A stretch of DNA of 54,286 nucleotides from NCBI RefSeq assembly GCF_018698455.1, contig NZ_JABIOQ010000017.1:1-54286 (forward strand), in the 5' to 3' direction. Below the pieces are notes generated by a model. That model saw only the letters and a program-made list of their open reading frames with translations. It did not search any database and was not told the DNA's origin. The DNA is from Sulfurimonas sp. GTDB lineage: Bacteria > Campylobacterota > Campylobacteria > Campylobacterales > Sulfurimonadaceae. This document shows, one piece after another, positions 35,008 through 43,949 of the stretch; positions within the stretch are counted from its first letter, which is position 1, and every line of letters begins with the position of its first letter. The position numbers and the translations under genes are program-made.

Positions 35008-35514
35008 ATGAATTACTTTTTTATCACACTTTTTTACTCAGGTCTTGCTCCAAAAGCTCCAGGAACTATTGGTACACTTGTCGCTTTTCCTCTTGGACTT
35101 TTCATACTCATCTACCTTGATGCTTCAACACTTTTTCTAGCCACTCTACTCATCACTCTAGTAGCTATAAAGTCTATAAATAAGTATGAACTCGAAACTG
35201 GTAGTCATGATGATAAACGCATAGTAATTGATGAACTAGTTGGTATGTGGTTTGCATTAAGCATAGCTCCAGCTATTGGTGTAACATTTGAAGAAATTTC
35301 AGACCTTAGTAATGGATTTTTAATCCAAGCCCTTTTATCTTTTGCACTCTTTAGATATTTTGATATAGCTAAACCATCTATTATCGGAAGAATTGACCGT
35401 GATGCCAAAGGTGGTATTGGAGTTATGGGTGACGATATTGTTGCAGGATTTGCAGCGGGAATCGCTAGTTCTTCTTTATGGCAAGGCTATTTCTACCTGC
35501 AAACTTTTATCTAA
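35008..35514 (+). CDS. pgpA: Phosphatidylglycerophosphatase A
   Basis: Dephosphorylates phosphatidylglycerol-phosphate in the membrane. The 168-residue protein shows the family signatures GLAPKAPGTIGTL, IDELVGMW, FRYFDIAKP and GIGVMGDDIVAGFAAG with three or four hydrophobic helices. It ends the ispDF-regulator-Sat-like-pgpA operon (8-base gap to the previous gene) and is convergent with pyk, 5 bases away. Confidence 0.93.
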   Translation: MNYFFITLFYSGLAPKAPGTIGTLVAFPLGLFILIYLDASTLFLATLLITLVAIKSINKYELETGSHDDKRIVIDELVGMWFALSIAPAIGVTFEEISDLSNGFLIQALLSFALFRYFDIAKPSIIGRIDRDAKGGIGVMGDDIVAGFAAGIASSSLWQGYFYLQTFI

Positions 35515-35519
35515 GCAGT

Positions 35520-36953
35520 TTAGTAACTATACATATCATCTTTAGAGATGACTCGTATCATATTTGTAGAGCCTGTTTTTCCAATGGGATCACCTGCTGT
35601 TAAGATATAACTATATTTTTTCTTAACAGCACCACTTTTTAAACCTCGTATCATCAAAGAATCAAGTATCATTTCTAAACTCTCTTTTCTCACTGACATC
35701 AGAGGTATCACCCCCCAAATTAAAGTCATTTGACCTCGTGTTTGAGAATCATGAGTGATTGCATAAATGGTCTTTTTTGGTCTATATCGTGCTAGTTTTC
35801 TAGTCGAAGCGCCTGAAGATGTAATAGAAAATATTCCCTTTGTATCCAAGTCACATGAAAGTCTTACAGCGGACTCATTAATTGTGTCTCCACTATCTTT
35901 TATAGTAAACTCCCCTAGTTTATAGTAAGCATACCTTTTTTCTGTTTCTTGTATAGTATTTACCATCGTCTCTACTGCTAAAACTGGATAATCACCTACA
36001 GCACTCTCTTCTGAGAGCATTACTGCGTCAGTTCCATCCATAACAGCATTTGCTATGTCACTTATTTCAGCTCGTGTTGCTCTTTGGTTAGTTGTCATGG
36101 TAAGTAGCATTTGAGTTGCAGTTATAACTGGTATGGAAGCTTCATTTGCTTTATGAATAAGCATTTTTTGTATGTTAGGTACTTCATAGTATGGTACTTC
36201 TATTCCAAGGTCTCCACGGGCAACCATAAGTCCATCGCTTACTTGTATAATTTCATCTATATTTTGGACTGCATCAAATTTTTCTATTTTAGCTATGAGA
36301 TGTTGAGTGCCACCGAGCGCAGTTACAATTTCTCTAGCCTTGCGCATATCTTGTGCACTTTGTACAAATGATATAGCCATAAAGTCCACACCATTCTTAA
36401 CACCCCAAGCGATGTCATCTCTATCTTTCCCAGTTAAAACATCTACACCAAGTTTTGTATTTGGGAAATTAACACCTTTTTTCGAAGAAAGTATTCCTCT
36501 ATTTTCGACAAGAACTTTAACACTATTTCCATCCAATGAAATAACTTTTGTTCTGATAATACCATCGTATAAATAGATATAATCATCAACCTTCAATTGT
36601 TCAAGAACTTCAGGATAGTTGATAGAAACTCTATAACTACTAGGAGATAGTTGCTCACCAACAATACTCTCTTCAACAAAGGTAATTTCATTGCCCTCAA
36701 AGAGTTCAAAATTATGAGAAAGGTTCCCTATTCTAATTTTTGGTCCGCTTATATCTTGTAAAATGCCGACAACTAAGTTTGTCTGCTCCATTGCAATTCT
36801 AATGTTTTGTAAAACTCTAAGGTGTTGTTCGTGAGTTCCGTGGCTGAAGTTAAGGCGAAAGAGATTTACGCCAGCTCTAATAAGTGCCACCAACATCTCT
36901 AAAGAGTCCGAAGCTGGACCTACGGTGGCAAGGATTTTAGTTCTTTTTTTCAT
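35520..36953 (-). CDS. pyk: Pyruvate kinase
   Basis: Catalyses PEP + ADP to pyruvate + ATP. The 477-residue protein has the start KRTKILATVGPASDS, substrate-binding RLNFSHG, the active-site signature IAKIEKF with MVARGDLGIEV, MDGTDAVMLSEESAVG and ATQML. The C-terminal allosteric domain is complete. Pyruvate kinase is not universal in chemolithoautotrophic Campylobacterota, so its presence indicates a glycolytic or regulatory branch from PEP. The gene is monocistronic or the distal gene after the two unrecognised genes upstream. Confidence 0.95.
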   Translation of the reverse strand: MKKRTKILATVGPASDSLEMLVALIRAGVNLFRLNFSHGTHEQHLRVLQNIRIAMEQTNLVVGILQDISGPKIRIGNLSHNFELFEGNEITFVEESIVGEQLSPSSYRVSINYPEVLEQLKVDDYIYLYDGIIRTKVISLDGNSVKVLVENRGILSSKKGVNFPNTKLGVDVLTGKDRDDIAWGVKNGVDFMAISFVQSAQDMRKAREIVTALGGTQHLIAKIEKFDAVQNIDEIIQVSDGLMVARGDLGIEVPYYEVPNIQKMLIHKANEASIPVITATQMLLTMTTNQRATRAEISDIANAVMDGTDAVMLSEESAVGDYPVLAVETMVNTIQETEKRYAYYKLGEFTIKDSGDTINESAVRLSCDLDTKGIFSITSSGASTRKLARYRPKKTIYAITHDSQTRGQMTLIWGVIPLMSVRKESLEMILDSLMIRGLKSGAVKKKYSYILTAGDPIGKTGSTNMIRVISKDDMYSY

Positions 36954-36990
36954 CTATAATAACTCCCTGTAATTGGGTCAATTTTATAGA

Positions 36991-37497
36991 TTATACCATT
37001 AATGGATCAGAAGTCGCTTCTATCTCTTCAAATTCTGCAATGATTGTTGTAAACATTTTTATATTTTTTTTCGCTTTTGCTATATTACTATCAAAAATGG
37101 CTTTTGATGCAGGAAAAGCATCTCCTAATTCTGTATAGATTAAAATACGTCCATTTATATGCTTCTCTATCTCAGTAAAAGCATCTGTTAAGTATGTCTT
37201 TTTTGTAGTATGTCTAAAAAGAGCTCGTACCATTTTAATACGCTCTTTAATAGGAATAGACTCATCAATAGCCGTTGCAATTCTTTTTATATCTATACGA
37301 GAAAGATAAACACCACTAATAGCAGGTGAAAGTAGTTTTGCTGTAAGTGCATCAACAAACTGAGGTACGGGCTCATCATCTGTTTGATCTCCTGCATCTC
37401 TATTTTCAACTATGTTACCATCTTCATCTGTAACACATTCGTTTTTTACAAACTTATCAAACTCTGCTCTTAAATCGCTAATATTGTCATTTTCCAT
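36991..37497 (-). CDS. Unrecognised small cytoplasmic protein in the TorD/ferredoxin gene block
   Basis: 168 residues, acidic N-terminus (DEDGNIVENRDAGDQTDDEP at about 20-40), then a helical domain with RIDIKRIATAIDESIPIKER and RALFRHTTKK. No signal peptide, membrane helix or metal motif is visible, and I do not recognise a family. It lies 17 bases after the AroE-like gene and is the last of four same-strand genes (TorD, ferredoxin, AroE-like, this one), so it probably works with them. Similar unnamed genes occur near formate dehydrogenase loci in this phylum, which is only a hint at function. Confidence 0.75.
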   Translation of the reverse strand: MENDNISDLRAEFDKFVKNECVTDEDGNIVENRDAGDQTDDEPVPQFVDALTAKLLSPAISGVYLSRIDIKRIATAIDESIPIKERIKMVRALFRHTTKKTYLTDAFTEIEKHINGRILIYTELGDAFPASKAIFDSNIAKAKKNIKMFTTIIAEFEEIEATSDPLMV

Positions 37498-37514
37498 ACT
37501 ATTATTCCTTGTGT

Positions 37515-38276
37515 TTATTTTTTTGTTATTTCTATATATGCTTTATTTGTAAGTTTGTCAATAATGTCATCATAACTTACATACTCTGCGTTTAAGTCTA
37601 TGGCTCTTTGTTTCAAAGCTGAAAACTCTTTGTTATTTTTCATATCCATAGAAACTTTTGGCAACTTATCTATCATAGTTAAATGAGTCATCTCTGAAAA
37701 ATCAAGTACAAGATCAAACATAGACATGTCTATACTCATATCTCTTGCTATTCTATTTATATCTGCATCTTTAAGTTCTACTTCGGCTGTAAAACTCATA
37801 AGTTCCTCAAGATTTTCATTATAATAACTAACATCAAATCCACAAGCCATAAATGCAAAAGCTTTTGCATAATGATTTACACCGATGATAGCTACCTTCA
37901 GAGCACCTATGTCTTTTAAATGTTCAGTTAACACTCTCAAACTAAAGATATCACCGCGAAGTGTTTCACCCTCTTTATAGATGATGTCACACATTCCACT
38001 GCGTTTAACCAAACTAGATGCATTATCGAGTATCTCTACGACTTGGGAGACATACTCACTTGAAATAACAGATCCATTAACATGAGACTTTTTCATATTA
38101 CTCACAGTAAAATACAAATCGTCTTCACGAATGTTCATAGGAATCATCATTACATCATCACTATTGTCTTTAAACTTTTTATTCATAATGGCAGAAAAGC
38201 GACTAGCACCTGCTGATTCACCTATAAAACCAAATAATCTCGTCTGCTTTGAGATTTGGTTGTCATCATTCATCAT
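37515..38276 (-). CDS. Degenerate shikimate-dehydrogenase-like protein
   Basis: 253 residues that follow the shikimate dehydrogenase (AroE) fold: FGFIGESAGASRFSAIMNKK (15-34) corresponds to the AroE GxIGxPxxHSxSPxxHN segment, NGSVISSEYV (67-76) to the VTxPxK strand, GETLRGDIFSL (103-113) to the GxNTDxxG segment, and KVAIIGVNHYAKAFAFMACG (127-146) to the Rossmann glycine motif. The catalytic Lys of VTxPxK and the SLSP hydroxyl contacts are absent, and the nucleotide Gly-rich loop is altered, so ordinary AroE activity is unlikely. Its operon (TorD chaperone, ferredoxin) points to a role in redox enzyme maturation. The assignment is by pattern only. Confidence 0.55.
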   Translation of the reverse strand: MMNDDNQISKQTRLFGFIGESAGASRFSAIMNKKFKDNSDDVMMIPMNIREDDLYFTVSNMKKSHVNGSVISSEYVSQVVEILDNASSLVKRSGMCDIIYKEGETLRGDIFSLRVLTEHLKDIGALKVAIIGVNHYAKAFAFMACGFDVSYYNENLEELMSFTAEVELKDADINRIARDMSIDMSMFDLVLDFSEMTHLTMIDKLPKVSMDMKNNKEFSALKQRAIDLNAEYVSYDDIIDKLTNKAYIEITKK

Positions 38277-38288
38277 TGTATATTATCC

Positions 38289-39386
38289 TTATTTAACACC
38301 GACTATACCCCATAGTTCTCGTGCTTCTTCTTCTTCACATTTACATCTATAACAGACTTTATCTTCTGTGTTTGTACTAAAAACAACATCACATTCATCA
38401 CAACGACGTACATGAAACTTAACAAGACTCTGTACTGTTGGAGTAAAAAACTCTTTGATGTCGTAAGAAGTTGAAAGAGTAAGTGCATCTGGTTCACATA
38501 CATCATGACAGATATGACACTTTATACAAAGAAAAGGGTCAAACTCTATCTTTGAATTTTTCGTATCAGATGTAAGAGCTGCAGTTGGACAAACGCGGTA
38601 ACACATTTGACATGCCGTACATAATTCTTCATTCATCAATTTTTGTGAAGTAAATGAAACTTCTGTTGCATCTACTACATGAAACTGTGAAGGTTTTTCA
38701 ACTCTTTTTATCGCCGTGAAAAATATTTTTCTTCGATCAGGAATTGTCTTTTTTCTTAGAAGTGCAATATCTTTGTTCTCTAAACTATGTTCAACGAGTT
38801 CGTCACCAGCTTTTTGAACTTCGTCTTCAAAGTTTTTCTTTACTTTAGCGACTGTTTGAAGATTGACCGCATTTAAAAAGTCGCGTCTTCCGCTCTCTTT
38901 ATTTTCACTCTCATAACAAAGATTTTCAAGCTTAATAGTTGCCGTATTTTCCATTGCGTCTAAAAGATAAGTCGCTTCTTCATAGTTACTCATTATCTGC
39001 TTATGACATGTATGTGCAATGTCACATCCATCACAATAACCCATGTCAAAAACAATCTCTTTTTTCAAAACTGCTAAAGAGATAATATGCTCAATGCTCA
39101 GTACTGAAATACAAGGAACATTTTTTCTACATGAGAGAAGATTATCTTCTGCTTCTGCAAAGTCAAAGAAAAAGTTTGTAGAGTTAAACTCTTCTAGTTC
39201 AAGTGCTTCGCTAGGACATACACCTACACAACCACCACAGGTTACACAAGATGAAAAGTTAATAGAAGGAAGATTTGTATTCTCCCCCATTACTATCGCG
39301 TTTGTTGGACAAACCTCTTCACATTTATTACATTCGCTATGAACACTTAAGGAACGAACACAAGAACCTGTACTAAGAGCTATCAT
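38289..39386 (-). CDS. Polyferredoxin with four or more [4Fe-4S] sites
   Basis: 365 residues with C19, C22, C26 and C47, C50, C53, C57 (CNKCEEVCP and CVTCGGCVGVCP) near the N-terminus, then two further ferredoxin-type sites (CTACQMCYRVCP and CIKCHICHDVCEP), and a terminal Cys group (CDEC...CYRCKCEEEE) that may form a rubredoxin-like site. A C-terminal low-complexity stretch follows. It starts 1 base after the TorD chaperone gene. It is probably an electron-transfer or cluster-donor protein for a molybdoenzyme such as formate dehydrogenase. Confidence 0.88.
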   Translation of the reverse strand: MIALSTGSCVRSLSVHSECNKCEEVCPTNAIVMGENTNLPSINFSSCVTCGGCVGVCPSEALELEEFNSTNFFFDFAEAEDNLLSCRKNVPCISVLSIEHIISLAVLKKEIVFDMGYCDGCDIAHTCHKQIMSNYEEATYLLDAMENTATIKLENLCYESENKESGRRDFLNAVNLQTVAKVKKNFEDEVQKAGDELVEHSLENKDIALLRKKTIPDRRKIFFTAIKRVEKPSQFHVVDATEVSFTSQKLMNEELCTACQMCYRVCPTAALTSDTKNSKIEFDPFLCIKCHICHDVCEPDALTLSTSYDIKEFFTPTVQSLVKFHVRRCDECDVVFSTNTEDKVCYRCKCEEEEARELWGIVGVK

Positions 39387-39387
39387 T

Positions 39388-40005
39388 TTATAAACTTAGC
39401 TCTTTTGTAAGATATTCATTATCACTTAAAATAAACTCTAGTGCCATCTCTGCACCATCATAATAAAGCGGTGTTCTAGACTCATACTTCATATTTATAA
39501 GATAAAGTGGAGCCCAGTTAAGGAGGTGCTTATTTAAAAACTCATGCTGTGCAGTTTTAAAATCTTTTACTGCTATCATATCTCCATTTTTTTGTGCTTC
39601 GAATTCTGCATTTGTAAGATGATGCATAAATTCTAACTCAACGCCAATATGGTCAGATGAAAGTGTACGAGCAGCTTCATAATCTACCATAAAATCATAA
39701 GCACTGTATATATCTGTTACAGGATTTGCTCCGCCAGTTTCTATCATCTGATCATCTCTTGTATAAAAAGTTTCATAGGGAATAAGGTGTAAAACAGAAA
39801 GGTTAACAAAGTCAGGGTTTAAATACTCTTCTAAAAGCTTTTGTTCTGGAAGTGTGGTAAGAGGTTCCCATTCTTTAAGTGTTGGAAAAAAGTCCAACAT
39901 TATTTCATCATTTTTAATCATTTTAAGAGTATCAATATCTAACTCTTGAAGCAGTACTCGCGACAAAAGAGCATATATATTCACACGTGATTGTAATTGT
40001 TGCAT
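39388..40005 (-). CDS. TorD/DmsD-family molecular chaperone
   Basis: 205-residue all-helical chaperone for twin-arginine molybdoenzymes. Recognisable motifs are SRVNIYALLSRVLLQ, the conserved DHIGVELEFMHHL and FLNKHLLNWAP near the C-terminus. It heads a block of four genes; the ferredoxin follows within 1 base. The client enzyme is not in this window. In this phylum such a pair often sits beside fdh genes, so formate dehydrogenase is the leading guess (FdhM-type chaperone). Confidence 0.88.
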   Translation of the reverse strand: MQQLQSRVNIYALLSRVLLQELDIDTLKMIKNDEIMLDFFPTLKEWEPLTTLPEQKLLEEYLNPDFVNLSVLHLIPYETFYTRDDQMIETGGANPVTDIYSAYDFMVDYEAARTLSSDHIGVELEFMHHLTNAEFEAQKNGDMIAVKDFKTAQHEFLNKHLLNWAPLYLINMKYESRTPLYYDGAEMALEFILSDNEYLTKELSL

Positions 40006-40066
40006 AAATCTTCTTTTATAATAGATTTTTAAAAGCTGATTTTAGCGGAAAAATCTGAATGTATGG

Positions 40067-41908
40067 TTAATTGTTCACTTGTGTCTCATTATAGATAGAG
40101 AGTGAAGGAAAAGCAAATTCTAGAGAATTCTGCTCTAATATAGCCATTAACTTATGCATAACATCTTCTTTTACTATTAACCAGTCTTCCCACATCACTG
40201 ATTTTGTAAAACAGTAAACAAGTATATTTATACTGGAATCCGAAAATTCATCTAAAAAGACTAAAAGAGTATTTTTTACACCTTCTAAATCATCTTTTGA
40301 AACTAATTTTGCCATATGAGCATCAGAATTAATATGTTGATACTTTGTATTTTTAGTGGCAATTCCTGGATGTTTGTCTAACATTTCTCTTATTTGTAGC
40401 ACAGTATTTTTAATATCTTGACTTTTAGAATCATACTTTACACCAATGCTCATTTTTATTCTACGACCAAGTATTCTTTTATTCCAGTTTTTAACATCTT
40501 TAGAGGCAAAAGTACCATTGGGAATAGCAATAAGTGCATTATCAAAAGTTCTCATTGTGGTTACTCGTAAACCTATCTCCACTACCACCCCCTCATGTCC
40601 ATCTACCGCTATCCAGTCACCTTGAGAGAACACATCGCTAAAAAGGATGGAAAGTGTTCCAAAAAAGTTGCTAATGGTGTCTTTTGCAGCAAATGCAACA
40701 GCAAAACCACCTATCCCGAGTCCAGAGAGTACTGCGGTAAGATTGACACCAGCAAAAAATAGCATAATTAACAGACCCAGTATAATAATTACAAAATTTA
40801 CAATTTTAATTCCAATATTAACCAAGTCGTTTTTAATGCTTCCGTTTCCATAACTTGCTTGTTTTAATTTAATGACGGCAACGGTATTTATCACTTTATA
40901 GATAAGAAGAGTAAACACAAATCCATATATTATGTTAAAGATTCTTTCAACACTTCCTAAACTACTAAAATTATTATAAACATTAATAATCATATGAATA
41001 TTAATGACAATCATTAACTTATCTATTGTTACTTGTATACTTTTAATGACTTCGTGAGAATATTCTTTAAATATATTTATTTTTGGGATATAACGTTCTA
41101 GAACTATATTAAATGCTCTTCTAAAGAGATAAATCATAACAATTAAAACTAGAATAATACTAATTTTTATTATATTAAGTCCATATATCTCCAGAAAAGG
41201 ATTAATCACCTCTACGATGGGAACAGTATTTACAAAAACTACGAAAGAGGCAAGATAATATTTTGAGTATTTATTTAGCCTATACATCGCCCCTTCATAG
41301 GTGTATAGATAACTAATTACATCCGCATTTATATCTTTTATTACTTGAAATTCTTCTATATTTTTTTTCACAGCCGTAAATATTTTTGACTCGTCCTCTT
41401 GCTTTAGCAAATATGAATAGTCAGCATCATAAAATTCTTGCATAGCCACTTTATTTGTAGTTATGTGCTCATTTAAGCGTTCGCGATACTTTTCTATAGT
41501 TGTTTCGTCCAAGCTTACTAGCACATTTCTTATCATTGTATTTTGATTACGAATTAAACTATATGATTTTAAAACAATCTCATCACGAAGAATGGCATAC
41601 CTGTTTCCAGCTCTTTTATTTATAGCTATTACTTTTTTCAGTGCGATTATTTTTCTCTCAAAATTACTTAAATTTCTTATATAGTTATTTTTATTTATCA
41701 TCAATTTATTCAAAGTGTTATGAAAAATCTCTTCTTGTTTTTCCACTAACTTTGTCAGCTCTTTTTCTGAAGTATTTAAGTCATTCATGCTTTCTGCAAT
41801 AAGAATCTGGGAATCAATAAATTCAGAATATTTTACTTCCGCATGAAGAAAAACTGTACTAAAGATAACTAGGATGCAAAGAAAGTGCTTCGTATTGAAC
41901 TTCATCAC
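40067..41908 (-). CDS. Mechanosensitive channel of the MscS family with large periplasmic domain
   Basis: 613 residues: signal peptide (1-23, FSTVFLHA), a long helical coiled-coil-like periplasmic region (about 25-210), several membrane helices (about 215-390) and the MscS pore helix and beta domain (GLGIGGFAVAFAAKDTISNF, GDWIAVDG, TTMRTFDNALIAIPNG) with the final cage domain. The architecture is similar to MscM/MscK-like channels that release solutes on membrane stretch. It lies 5 bases after gdhA on the same strand. A role in osmotic shock release would fit with glutamate metabolism, but that link is only positional. Confidence 0.88.
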   Translation of the reverse strand: MMKFNTKHFLCILVIFSTVFLHAEVKYSEFIDSQILIAESMNDLNTSEKELTKLVEKQEEIFHNTLNKLMINKNNYIRNLSNFERKIIALKKVIAINKRAGNRYAILRDEIVLKSYSLIRNQNTMIRNVLVSLDETTIEKYRERLNEHITTNKVAMQEFYDADYSYLLKQEDESKIFTAVKKNIEEFQVIKDINADVISYLYTYEGAMYRLNKYSKYYLASFVVFVNTVPIVEVINPFLEIYGLNIIKISIILVLIVMIYLFRRAFNIVLERYIPKINIFKEYSHEVIKSIQVTIDKLMIVINIHMIINVYNNFSSLGSVERIFNIIYGFVFTLLIYKVINTVAVIKLKQASYGNGSIKNDLVNIGIKIVNFVIIILGLLIMLFFAGVNLTAVLSGLGIGGFAVAFAAKDTISNFFGTLSILFSDVFSQGDWIAVDGHEGVVVEIGLRVTTMRTFDNALIAIPNGTFASKDVKNWNKRILGRRIKMSIGVKYDSKSQDIKNTVLQIREMLDKHPGIATKNTKYQHINSDAHMAKLVSKDDLEGVKNTLLVFLDEFSDSSINILVYCFTKSVMWEDWLIVKEDVMHKLMAILEQNSLEFAFPSLSIYNETQVNN

Positions 41909-41913
41909 TTTCC

Positions 41914-43269
41914 TTAAATTCCTTCAGCAATCATAGCATCAGCAACTTTTTTAAATCCAGCGATATTAGCACCATCAACATAGTTGCCTTCAACACCATA
42001 ATCCTTGGCAGTTAAAGCTACACGTTTACATATCTCTTGCATTGTCAGTTTTAGTTTTTCGTCAACTTTTTCAAAACTCCACTTACTCATAGAAGCATTC
42101 TGGGCCATTTCAAATTCACTTACGGCTACACCGCCTGCGTTAGCAGCTTTTGCAGGACCAAAACATAAACCATGAGATTGAATGATTGTTATGGCTTCAG
42201 GAGTCGATGGCATATTTGCACCTTCAGTGACACTTACACAACCATTTGTTACTAAGTTTCTAGCATCATTTTCTGTAAGTTCATTTTGTGTTGCACAAGG
42301 AAAAGCTGCATAACATGGGATATCCCAAACCGCATGACAACCTTCTTGATATTCTTCTACTGGGATATATTTTGCTTCAGGATGAATCAGTAAATATTTA
42401 TCTAGAGAAGTTCGCTCTTCAAGTTTTAATACTTTAAGTAGTTCAATATCTATTCCTCTCTTGTCATAAATAGTACCTTGTGAGTCTGTACTTGTAACCG
42501 GGATAGCACCAAGTTGCAGTAATTTCTCAATAGCATGAAGGGCAACATTACCAGCGCCACTTACTGCACAGATTTTACCATTTAAGCTGTTTTTTCCTTC
42601 CATTTCCAGCATACTCTCAGTAAAATACACTGCGCCATATCCTGTAGCTTCTGGTCGCATAAGCGAACCACCAAAAAAATAAGGCTTACCGGTTAGAACA
42701 CCTTCAAATGAAGAAGTTATCTTTTTATACTCACCAAATAAGTAACCAATTTCACGTCCACCAACACCAATATCTCCAGCAGGAACATCAATTCGTGGTC
42801 CAATGTATTTATGCAACTCTGTCATAAATGCAGAACAAAACTTCATAACTTCAAAGTCACTTTTACCTTTGGGATTAAAATCACTACCACCTTTACCTCC
42901 ACCAATAGGAAGGCCTGTTAGCGCATTTTTAAGAATTTGTTCAAATCCTAAAAATTTTAAAATTCCTTCATTTACTGTAGGATGGAAACGAAGACCACCT
43001 TTGTATGGCCCTAGAGCATTATTAAATTGAACACGGTACCCTGTATTTACTTTAATATTTTGCTGATCATCCATCCAAGTTACTTTAAACTTTACAATTC
43101 TATCTGGTACCACAAGGCGCTCTAAAATCGAATACTTTTTATATTTATCATCAGATTCAAGCAAGGGAGCAATTGAACATATAACTTCTTCCATGGCTTG
43201 ATAAAACACCTTGTTTTCATTACAATCACCATCTTCAAGTGTTTTTATTTTATTTTGTGCTATTGACAT
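41914..43269 (-). CDS. gdhA: NADP-type glutamate dehydrogenase
   Basis: Reductive amination of 2-oxoglutarate, 451 residues, hexameric bacterial type. Active-site signature LPIGGGKGGSDFNPKGKSD contains the catalytic Lys, with KVTWMDDQQNIKVNTGYR upstream, and the Rossmann motif reads VSGAGNVALHA. It links to the ammonia-related glnD in the window and uses the product of the TCA enzymes korAB. The start ATG at 43269 follows a GGAAC Shine-Dalgarno sequence. A 22-bp palindrome lies in its promoter. Confidence 0.95.
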   Translation of the reverse strand: MSIAQNKIKTLEDGDCNENKVFYQAMEEVICSIAPLLESDDKYKKYSILERLVVPDRIVKFKVTWMDDQQNIKVNTGYRVQFNNALGPYKGGLRFHPTVNEGILKFLGFEQILKNALTGLPIGGGKGGSDFNPKGKSDFEVMKFCSAFMTELHKYIGPRIDVPAGDIGVGGREIGYLFGEYKKITSSFEGVLTGKPYFFGGSLMRPEATGYGAVYFTESMLEMEGKNSLNGKICAVSGAGNVALHAIEKLLQLGAIPVTSTDSQGTIYDKRGIDIELLKVLKLEERTSLDKYLLIHPEAKYIPVEEYQEGCHAVWDIPCYAAFPCATQNELTENDARNLVTNGCVSVTEGANMPSTPEAITIIQSHGLCFGPAKAANAGGVAVSEFEMAQNASMSKWSFEKVDEKLKLTMQEICKRVALTAKDYGVEGNYVDGANIAGFKKVADAMIAEGI

Positions 43270-43285
43270 TACTGTTCCTTATATT

Positions 43286-43307
43286 TTATAAAATTATAAT
43301 TTTATAA
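43286..43307. promoter_or_regulatory. 22-bp perfect palindrome over the gdhA promoter
   Basis: The 22 bases read the same on both strands (left half TTATAAAATTA). On the minus strand a TATAAT-type -10 box (43293-43298) falls inside it, and the ATG of gdhA is 17 bases downstream. Its position suggests an operator for a dimeric regulator, though AT-rich sequence makes chance palindromes commoner. Confidence 0.4.
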
Positions 43308-43436
43308 TCCATATTCATCAATTATATTATAAAATATAAAATACGGTTTTTTTGATTTTTCACTCGGGATAAGAAACCCTAGCACTTAGCTAATTTGGCT
43401 TTTCAGAAGCTCTAATTTTTTTCTTATTTTTGCTTC

Positions 43437-43496
43437 TCACTTGTTAGAAAGTTTTACCTCTTTTCTTGTCTCTTCATTTTTAGTTTTCTTCGCCAT
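43437..43496 (-). CDS. Possible 19-residue ORF (MAKKTKNEETRKEVKLSNK)
   Basis: A short highly charged ORF in the gdhA/pilin spacer, with AGGAATC bases ~5-9 bases before the ATG and a TATAAT box on the minus strand at 43529-43534. It could be a small protein or the remnant 5' end of a lost gene. Only its placement under a promoter-like sequence supports it. Confidence 0.25.
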   Translation of the reverse strand: MAKKTKNEETRKEVKLSNK

Positions 43497-43508
43497 TATG
43501 AGATTCCT

Positions 43509-43535
43509 GTATAATTATTTTAATAATAATTATAC
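43509..43535. repeat. 11-bp perfect inverted repeat in spacer
   Basis: Arms GTATAATTATT (43509-43519) and AATAATTATAC (43525-43535) with a 5-base spacer. It overlaps the minus-strand -10 box of the 19-residue ORF and resembles AT-rich Fur/PerR-type boxes of Campylobacterota in general form. Confidence 0.45.
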
Positions 43536-43585
43536 TCATAAAATATTTATGTTTTGATTAAGTTACTTTAATCGTACGTAAACAC

Positions 43586-43624
43586 AAGTTATTCTTGAGT
43601 TGTATTTCGTAGTATAGCTATTAT
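43586..43624. repeat. Interspersed 39-bp repeat, copy 2
   Basis: Matches 3953-3991 at 34 of 39 positions. It lies at the 3' end of a minus-strand frame (43589-43702, 37 codons from ATG) that reads MLVFIDIMDK then IAQIETIVNR and ends IIAILRNTTQE. A hydrophobic segment precedes it. It looks like the tail of a decayed gene. The rest of 43270-44004 (over 700 bases) contains no gene I can support beyond the items listed. Confidence 0.5.
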
Positions 43625-43949
43625 TGTCGTAAAATCTTCACTCCTATTTACAATTGTCTCAATCTGAGCTATTTTGTCCATAATATCTATAAATACTAGC
43701 ATTGCAATAATTACAGTATAGGGTTTACTCTAAATCTTTGAATAAGGCACAATAGTTTTATATTTATAACTTATTCTTCTTATATTGCTAACAATGTAAT
43801 ATGTGAGGAATGAAAGTGTAATTCTTGCTATCAAAGAGTTACTTAAATTTTCAACTACTTTTACAATTAAACTATTAACTTTTGTGGGAATCAACAAATA
43901 GCTCTATAGTTTAATGTAAATACTAAAAAATATTTTTAGTGCTAATCCT

